64,000 nucleotides of DNA from Moryella indoligenes (lineage in GTDB: Bacteria; Bacillota; Clostridia; Lachnospirales; Lachnospiraceae): positions 186,001-250,000 of the forward strand of contig NZ_JAUSTO010000003.1 of NCBI RefSeq assembly GCF_030812885.1, in the 5' to 3' direction. The notes beneath the pieces are model-generated. The model had not been told where the DNA came from and made no database searches. It worked only from the letters and a program-made list of their open reading frames with translations. This document shows, in pieces, positions 58,802-64,000 of this stretch; position 1 is the stretch's first letter; the number at the start of each line of letters is the position of its first letter. The translations under genes and the position numbers were made by a program.

Positions 58802-60064
58802 TCATTTTATTGGAAGGCCCGGAAAATCCAGGGTGGCAAAGTAGTCCGACGGCGTCTCCGCCCGGCGAATCTGCTGCACAGAGCCGTCTGTCTTCAGAAG
58901 CAGCTCCGCGCTCCGCAGCTTCCCATTGTAGTTATAACCCATAGAAAAGCCATGTGCTCCGGTATCATGAATATAGAGATAGTCCCCCGGCTCAATCTCC
59001 GGCAGCATGCGATCTACTGCGAACTTGTCATTGTTCTCGCAGAGTGAACCGACAATATCGTAGCGGTGATCGCAGGCCATATGCTCCTTTCCCAGCACTG
59101 TGATGTGGTGATAGGCTCCATACATCGCCGGGCGCATCAGGTTGCAGGCGCAGGCATCTGTCCCGATATATTCCTTATAGATATGCTTTTCATGGACGGC
59201 CCGCGTGACCAGCGCGCCATAGGGTCCCATCATAAAACGGCCCATCTCTGTGTACAGGGCGACATCTCCCATACCGGCTGGAACCAGCAGCTCCTCATAG
59301 ACCCTGCGAACCCCCGCGGCAATCGCAAAGATATCATTCGGCTCCTGCTCCGGCCGATAGGGTATCCCGACTCCGCCGGAGAGATTGATAAAGCGTATAT
59401 CCGCACCCGTCTCCCGCTTAAGCCGCACTGCCTCGCGGAATAAAATACCGGCAAGCTTCGGGTAGTACTCCGTTGTGACTGTATTGCTTGCAAGAAAAGC
59501 ATGCAGACCGAAATGCTTCACGCCCTTCTGCTGCATGAGCCGGAATGCCTCCGTGATCTGCTCCGGCGTCATGCCATACTTGGAATCGCCCGGATTGTCC
59601 ATAATGCCATTCGAGAGCTCAAACATCCCGCCCGGATTGTAGCGGCAGCTCATGGTCTCCGGCAGTCTCCCGAGCACCTGCTCCACGCAGCGAATATGCG
59701 TAAAGTCGTCGAGGTTAATGATGGCTCCGAGCCTGTCTGCACAGGCAAATTCCTCCGGCGGCGTGTCGTTTGAAGAGAACATGATATCCCGCCCCCGGAA
59801 GCCGCAGGCCTCGCTCAGCATGAGCTCCGTCTCTGAGGAGCAGTCCACGCCGCAGCCGTGCTCCTTCAGTATATTCATGAGATAAGGATTTGGCGTCGCC
59901 TTCACTGCAAAATACTCGCGAAAGCCTGGATTCCAAGCGAAGGCTTCCTGCACCCGCATGGCATTTTCTCTGATGCCTCTCTCGTCGTAGATGTGCCAGG
60001 GCGTCGGATACTGTGCCGCGATGCGCTCCGCCTGTTCCCGCGTAAGAAATGCTCTCTTCTCCAT
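58802..60064 (-). CDS. lysA: diaminopimelate decarboxylase
   Basis: LysA decarboxylates meso-diaminopimelate to lysine. The 420-residue PLP enzyme has the PLP lysine in EYFAVKATPNPYL, the fold III blocks GVDCSSETELMLSEACGF, HFGLHAFLASNT and INLSGGVGIPYRPEQEP, and in the C-terminal domain GSLCENNDKF (substrate-contact Cys) and DTGAHGFSMGYNYNG. SKYGM and NNDKF differ a little from the commonest forms, so a related decarboxylase is possible. The ATG follows AGGAAGG. It lies 130 bases after the rhomboid-like gene. Confidence 0.88.
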   Translation of the reverse strand: MEKRAFLTREQAERIAAQYPTPWHIYDERGIRENAMRVQEAFAWNPGFREYFAVKATPNPYLMNILKEHGCGVDCSSETELMLSEACGFRGRDIMFSSNDTPPEEFACADRLGAIINLDDFTHIRCVEQVLGRLPETMSCRYNPGGMFELSNGIMDNPGDSKYGMTPEQITEAFRLMQQKGVKHFGLHAFLASNTVTTEYYPKLAGILFREAVRLKRETGADIRFINLSGGVGIPYRPEQEPNDIFAIAAGVRRVYEELLVPAGMGDVALYTEMGRFMMGPYGALVTRAVHEKHIYKEYIGTDACACNLMRPAMYGAYHHITVLGKEHMACDHRYDIVGSLCENNDKFAVDRMLPEIEPGDYLYIHDTGAHGFSMGYNYNGKLRSAELLLKTDGSVQQIRRAETPSDYFATLDFPGLPIK

Positions 60065-60194
60065 CTGTATTCCTTCCTGTCATGGGACGCAGCAATGTCC
60101 GGATCACACCCTTCTGCCTGTCCTGATTCTGAGTGATGCCTGTGTTCCTTTCGGTTCGCATAGTGCTCCGGCAATCTCCCGTCTCACAAAGTTC

Positions 60195-61046
60195 TCACTC
60201 CACGTGCTTGTGCGTGTAGAGGTGCTCTGAGCAGTACTCGTAATCTCCGTTGCACTTTGAGCAGTAGCGGAACTCCAGCTCCGGCGCATCGAGCTCCGTC
60301 CGCCCACAGACTGCACAGCGGTGCCGCGTCTCCTTCCCGGCTCCCGCCGCGCGATCCACGGGTACGATCTTCCTGCCGCTCTCACCCGACATTTTCCGCC
60401 GAAACTCCGCCTTTCTCCGTATCTCTGCGGGGGAGAAGCGCCGCAGCGTCCCCGACCATGCAAAGAAGAGCAGCAGGTTCATGAGGCAGAGCACGATCTC
60501 CAGCTTCTCCGCCGTGCCTCCCATCAGAAAAGCCCCCGCTGCCATAACAATATAGAAGACGGCCAGATATTTTGCCTTTACCGGAAGCACGAAATAGATG
60601 TAGAACTGCATCTCCGGAAAGGTCAGCGCAAAGGCAAGAAAAATCGAGAGATTCAGGTTCGCCGGCGTGAGATATACCGTGTGTCCTGTGATAAAATAGT
60701 CTGCGAAGGCCGCTATGATATGGAAGAAAACACCTCCGAACATGAAGATATTGAAGCGGAAGGAGCCCCAGATATTCTCCAGTGTGCTTCCGAGCGAGTA
60801 GTACATGAGCAGCAGAAGCAGACCCCATACGAGACTGCTGCTTGGCGGATAGAGGAGAAAGCTCACGAGCCTCCACACCTCCCCGTGCAGGATGCGCTCC
60901 GGATCCAGCGCAAGATACTGGTAGTAGAGCGCCGGTCTGGTGACGCTCAGCACAAAGCCTGCGGCGTAGAGCATGGTGAAGTAGCGCATGAGCCCATGCA
61001 CCGCATAGCGCCCGTATTTCTTCTGAAGCTTCTCAAAAAAATTCAT
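60195..61046 (-). CDS. rhomboid-fold membrane protein without catalytic motif, with zinc ribbon
   Basis: This is a 283-residue membrane protein with about six hydrophobic segments in the rhomboid order (LHGEVWRLVSFLLYPPSSS, then LLMYYSLGSTLENIWGSFRFNIFMFGGV). The GxSG serine motif expected in TM4 is replaced by LTPANLNLSIFLAFALTFPE, and no partner His is evident, so it should be a non-proteolytic pseudorhomboid. A basic stretch (about 207-240) leads to a C-terminal Cys/His cluster (CAVCGRTEL...YCSKCNGDYEYCSEHLYTHKH), likely a zinc ribbon. The ATG follows AGGAGG. Function unknown. Confidence 0.82.
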   Translation of the reverse strand: MNFFEKLQKKYGRYAVHGLMRYFTMLYAAGFVLSVTRPALYYQYLALDPERILHGEVWRLVSFLLYPPSSSLVWGLLLLLMYYSLGSTLENIWGSFRFNIFMFGGVFFHIIAAFADYFITGHTVYLTPANLNLSIFLAFALTFPEMQFYIYFVLPVKAKYLAVFYIVMAAGAFLMGGTAEKLEIVLCLMNLLLFFAWSGTLRRFSPAEIRRKAEFRRKMSGESGRKIVPVDRAAGAGKETRHRCAVCGRTELDAPELEFRYCSKCNGDYEYCSEHLYTHKHVE

Positions 61047-61071
61047 CGCATTCCTCCTAGATAATAAGCAT

Positions 61072-61101
61072 ATTATAGGAATGATGCTCCCGCTTTGTCA
61101 A
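61072..61101 (-). promoter_or_regulatory. promoter of the rhomboid-like gene
   Basis: On the minus strand, a perfect -35 TTGACA (61096-61101) and a perfect -10 TATAAT (61072-61077) are 18 bases apart, about 25 bases before the ATG. lysA may be on the same transcript. Confidence 0.85.
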
Positions 61102-61136
61102 ACGGATTGACGAAACAGTTCCCGCTTCTGTGTCGA

Positions 61137-61165
61137 TTGATATTTGAGATTCTTTGTGCTAGAAT
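61137..61165 (+). promoter_or_regulatory. promoter of the activase-type gene
   Basis: TTGATA (61137-61142) and TAGAAT (61160-61165) are 17 bases apart. The start would be near 61172, about 85 bases before the ATG. Confidence 0.7.
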
Positions 61166-61256
61166 CCTACGTTACAGCTATGCTGCTTCTATGTTACTAT
61201 AGAATCAGAGCTTATGAACATGATCATTTCCATCTGTGCATTTTGAGGTTATGAAT

Positions 61257-64000
61257 ATGATAAATCAACAGTACCGGCTCGGCATCGACATCGGCTCCAC
61301 AACCGTGAAGATTGCGATCATCGACGAGGCGGGAACGCTTCTATTTTCTGACTATCAGCGTCACTACGCCAATATCCAGGAGACGCTCTCACGCCTCCTC
61401 GCAGACGCAGAAACAAAGCTCGGCCCTGTCTCTCTGGTACCGATGATCACAGGCTCCGGCGGCCTGACACTCGCGAAGCACCTGAGGGTGAGCTTTGTGC
61501 AGGAGGTCGTCGCGGTCGCCACCGCACTGAAGCACTACGCGCCGCAGACCGATGTCGCGATAGAGCTCGGCGGCGAGGACGCGAAGATCATCTACTTCAC
61601 CGGCGGTATTGACCAGCGCATGAACGGCATCTGCGCCGGCGGAACAGGCTCCTTTATTGACCAGATGGCCTCCCTTCTTCAGACAGACGCCGCGGGACTG
61701 AATGCGTACGCGCGCGGCTATAAGGCGATCTACCCCATTGCGGCCCGCTGCGGCGTGTTTGCAAAGACAGATATTCAACCACTCATCAATGAGGGGGCCA
61801 CACGGGAGGATCTCGCCGCATCCATCTTCCAGGCAGTCGTGAACCAGACCATCTCGGGTCTCGCCTGCGGGAAGCCGATCCGCGGCCACGTCGCCTTTCT
61901 CGGTGGCCCGCTCCACTTTCTGCCCGAGCTGAAGAACGCCTTTATCCGCACCCTGCGTCTCACGGACGAGTATATCATTGCGCCTGAGAATTCCCATCTC
62001 TTTGCGGCGCTCGGCTCTGCCATGAACGCGGAGGCAGAGGCCGCCGTCCCCATCTCCTCGCTGATCTCTGTCCTGACGAAGGGCGTCTCCATGGATCACG
62101 AGGTGCAGCGCCTCTCTCCCCTCTTTGCGGATGAAGAGGACTATCGGCGCTTCCACAGACGCCATGCGGGACACTCCGTGAAGTCCGCAGACTTCGCATC
62201 CTACACCGGCAACATCTTCCTCGGTATCGACGCGGGCTCCACCACGACAAAGATCGCGCTGATCGGCAGCGAGGGCGAGCTTCTGTATAAATTTTACGCG
62301 GGTAATGAGGGCTCCCCGCTGGCGACCGCCATCCGCGCAGTGAAGGAAATCAAGGCGCAGATGAATCCTGCCGCCAAAATTGTCTATTCCTGCTCCACCG
62401 GCTACGGCGAAGCACTCTTAAAGTCCGCCTTCATGCTGGATGAGGGAGAGGTTGAGACCATCTCCCACTACTACGCCGCCGCCTTCTTCGAGCCGGAGGT
62501 GGACTGCATCCTGGATATCGGCGGTCAGGACATGAAGTGCATACGCATCAAGGATCACACTGTGGACTCCGTGCAGCTGAACGAGGCCTGCTCCTCCGGC
62601 TGCGGCTCCTTCATCGAGACCTTCGCCAAATCGCTCGGCTACTCCGTGCAGGACTTCGCAAAGGAGGCACTGTTTGCAAAAAATCCGGTAGATCTCGGAA
62701 CGCGCTGCACTGTCTTCATGAATTCAAATGTAAAGCAGGCACAGAAGGAGGGCGCGACTGTCGCAGATATTTCCTCCGGTCTCGCCTACTCCGTGATTAA
62801 AAACGCACTCTTCAAGGTGATCAAGATCGCAGACGCAGCAAGTCTCGGAAAGCACATTGTCGTGCAGGGAGGCACCTTCTACAACGACGCCGTGCTGCGC
62901 GCCTTTGAGCGCACCGCGGGCTGTGAGTGCATACGCCCGGACATCGCAGGCATCATGGGTGCCTTCGGCGCAGCGCTTATCGCGAGAGAGCGCTGGGAGG
63001 GCGCAGAGACCAGCATGCTTCCGCTGGACAGGATCATCTCCCTCGAGTACCGCACCTCCATGACCCGCTGTCAGGGCTGCAACAACCGCTGCGTACTCAC
63101 CGTAAATCAGTTTGGCGGCGGCCGGCGCTTTGTCTCCGGCAACCGCTGCGAGCGCGGCCTGGGACTTGACCGGAAGAAGAAGGAGGTTCCGAACCTCTTC
63201 GACTATAAATTTCACCGTCTCTTCGACATCGAGGCACTCCCGGAAGACGAGGCTCCCCGCGGGACGGTCGGCATTCCCCGCGTCCTGAATATGTACGAGG
63301 ACTATCCGTTCTGGGCAGTCTTCTTCCGTGAGCTCGGCTTCCACCTGGTGCTCTCTCCTGTTTCATCCCGGCAGATCTACGAGCTCGGCATCGAGAGCAT
63401 CCCGAGTGAGTCGGAGTGCTATCCCGCAAAGATCGCGCACGGACACGTGACCTGGCTCATCCGGCAGGGCATCCACACCATCTTCTACCCCTGCATTCCC
63501 TATGAGCGGAACGAACAGGCGGGCGCGGGCAATCACTACAATTGCCCCATCGTCACCTCCTACGCGGAGAATATCAAGAACAATGTGGAGGAGCTGGAGG
63601 AGCAGAATGTGCGCTTCCTGAACCCCTTCATGTCCTTCACAAATGAGAAGATTCTCACGGCGCAGCTTGAAAAGATCATGTGGAAGGAATTTCACGTGGG
63701 ACCGGCAGAGGTGCGCGCGGCTGCACACGCAGGCTGGCAGGAGCTGCTTCAGGCAAAGGCCGATATCGAAGCCGAGGGAGAGCGCGCCATCGAATGGTGC
63801 AGAGAAAACAGGCGACACGGCATCGTGCTGGCGGGCCGCCCCTATCACACGGATCCGGAGATTCACCACGGCATTCCGGACATGATTACGAGCTACGGCC
63901 TCGCGGTACTGACGGAGGATTCCGTCTCCCACCTCGGAAAGATTGAGCGCCCGGTCGTGGTCTCCGACCAGTGGATGTACCACTCCCGCCTCTACGCGGC
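61257..64000 (+). CDS. large 2-hydroxyacyl-CoA dehydratase activase-type protein, 3' end outside the window
   Basis: The first 914 residues of a large protein (relatives are about 1400) are present. It has two BadF/BcrA-type ATPase domains. The first (about 7-290) has LGIDIGSTTVKIAIID, GGEDAKI and the Cys-containing ICAGGTGSFIDQ and ARCGVFAKTD; the second (about 320-590) has GIDAGSTTTKIALIG, IGGQDMKCI, EACSSGCGSFIETF and GTRCTVFMNSNVKQ. A DUF2229-type part with Cys-rich TRCQGCNNRC and ESECYPAK follows. Such fusions resemble activators of (R)-2-hydroxyacyl-CoA dehydratases, but the substrate of this subfamily is unknown and no dehydratase genes are adjacent. The start is ATG 61257, eight bases after TGAGG. 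Confidence 0.88.
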   Translation, partial: MINQQYRLGIDIGSTTVKIAIIDEAGTLLFSDYQRHYANIQETLSRLLADAETKLGPVSLVPMITGSGGLTLAKHLRVSFVQEVVAVATALKHYAPQTDVAIELGGEDAKIIYFTGGIDQRMNGICAGGTGSFIDQMASLLQTDAAGLNAYARGYKAIYPIAARCGVFAKTDIQPLINEGATREDLAASIFQAVVNQTISGLACGKPIRGHVAFLGGPLHFLPELKNAFIRTLRLTDEYIIAPENSHLFAALGSAMNAEAEAAVPISSLISVLTKGVSMDHEVQRLSPLFADEEDYRRFHRRHAGHSVKSADFASYTGNIFLGIDAGSTTTKIALIGSEGELLYKFYAGNEGSPLATAIRAVKEIKAQMNPAAKIVYSCSTGYGEALLKSAFMLDEGEVETISHYYAAAFFEPEVDCILDIGGQDMKCIRIKDHTVDSVQLNEACSSGCGSFIETFAKSLGYSVQDFAKEALFAKNPVDLGTRCTVFMNSNVKQAQKEGATVADISSGLAYSVIKNALFKVIKIADAASLGKHIVVQGGTFYNDAVLRAFERTAGCECIRPDIAGIMGAFGAALIARERWEGAETSMLPLDRIISLEYRTSMTRCQGCNNRCVLTVNQFGGGRRFVSGNRCERGLGLDRKKKEVPNLFDYKFHRLFDIEALPEDEAPRGTVGIPRVLNMYEDYPFWAVFFRELGFHLVLSPVSSRQIYELGIESIPSESECYPAKIAHGHVTWLIRQGIHTIFYPCIPYERNEQAGAGNHYNCPIVTSYAENIKNNVEELEEQNVRFLNPFMSFTNEKILTAQLEKIMWKEFHVGPAEVRAAAHAGWQELLQAKADIEAEGERAIEWCRENRRHGIVLAGRPYHTDPEIHHGIPDMITSYGLAVLTEDSVSHLGKIERPVVVSDQWMYHSRLYA

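Noticed and set aside
61095..61116. Near-repeat TTGTCAA-N5-TTGACGA at the rhomboid-like promoter, possibly the same operator as at thl
   Set aside because: One half is simply the -35 hexamer and its flanks; the 13 bases CGCTTTGTCAAAC shared with the thl promoter can be explained by a common GTTTGACAAA -35 context.
1..64000. Search by eye for tRNA, rRNA, riboswitch, insertion-sequence and prophage signatures
   Set aside because: No cloverleaf, rRNA segment, transposase motif, integrase or convincing riboswitch was recognised. A covariance-model scan would be needed to exclude small RNAs.

Overview
The window looks like chromosome of an anaerobic, butyrate-forming member of the Clostridia, most likely Lachnospiraceae. 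The evidence is a complete acetyl-CoA to butyryl-CoA operon (thl-crt-hbd-bcd-etfB-etfA), a separate butyryl-CoA:acetate CoA-transferase gene, an [FeFe]-hydrogenase, a SufCBDSU iron-sulfur operon, strong AGGAGG ribosome binding sites, TTGACA/TATAAT promoters with 17-base spacers, and a Gram-positive LexA box in front of recA. By eye the G+C content is in the mid-50s percent, high for Clostridia. I see no rRNA, tRNA, CRISPR array, insertion sequence or prophage gene.

Layout. 1-3.0 kb: the start of an [FeFe]-hydrogenase (cut by the left edge) behind a GltD-like flavoprotein. 3.3-6.3 kb: aspartase, convergent with a sodium:amino-acid (NSS) transporter. 6.3-13.6 kb: a lone second hbd, then the butyryl-CoA operon, with hairpins in two of its gaps. 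13.8-16.0 kb: a DUF898 membrane protein with a Gln-rich tandem repeat, and a DUF2752 protein. 16.3-23.5 kb: an alpha-glucan/maltodextrin uptake locus (binding protein, two permeases, LacI regulator, 4-alpha-glucanotransferase, ABC ATPase) behind three TTCCGGAA operator-like boxes. 23.6-25.0 kb: the CoA-transferase that finishes butyrate synthesis. 25.1-30.3 kb: suf operon ending in an unknown 77-residue protein. 30.7-39.8 kb: an SSS transporter, a sensor kinase, a sigma-54 response regulator, a textbook sigma-54 promoter, then a 5-oxoproline locus (pxpA, an NRAMP-fold transporter without metal-binding motifs, pxpB, pxpC) and a decayed ycsI remnant. 39.9-46.7 kb: an NlpC/P60 hydrolase and an ilvB-like/serC/serA/DUF1015/HAAS gene string. 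46.9-51.6 kb: a secreted cell-wall-repeat protein, RNase Y, recX and recA. 51.9-58.3 kb: one 2133-residue secreted protein with cell-wall repeats, a beta-helix, repeated beta modules and a caspase (C14) domain. 58.8-64 kb: lysA, a rhomboid-like protein without catalytic residues, and the first two thirds of a large 2-hydroxyacyl-CoA dehydratase-activase-type protein, cut by the right edge.

How the parts fit. Alpha-glucans taken up by the ABC system feed glycolysis. Acetyl-CoA goes to butyrate through Thl, Hbd, Crt and Bcd-Etf, and the hydrogenase and flavoprotein balance reduced ferredoxin and NAD(P)H. The Suf system supplies the many Fe-S proteins. The 30.7-39.8 kb block reads as a self-contained sense-and-use unit for 5-oxoproline or a related small acid.

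The most unusual items are the giant secreted caspase-family protein, the sigma-54-controlled 5-oxoproline locus with its altered NRAMP transporter and broken ycsI, and an acetolactate-synthase-like enzyme whose ThDP-activating glutamate is replaced by valine, as in glyoxylate carboligase.
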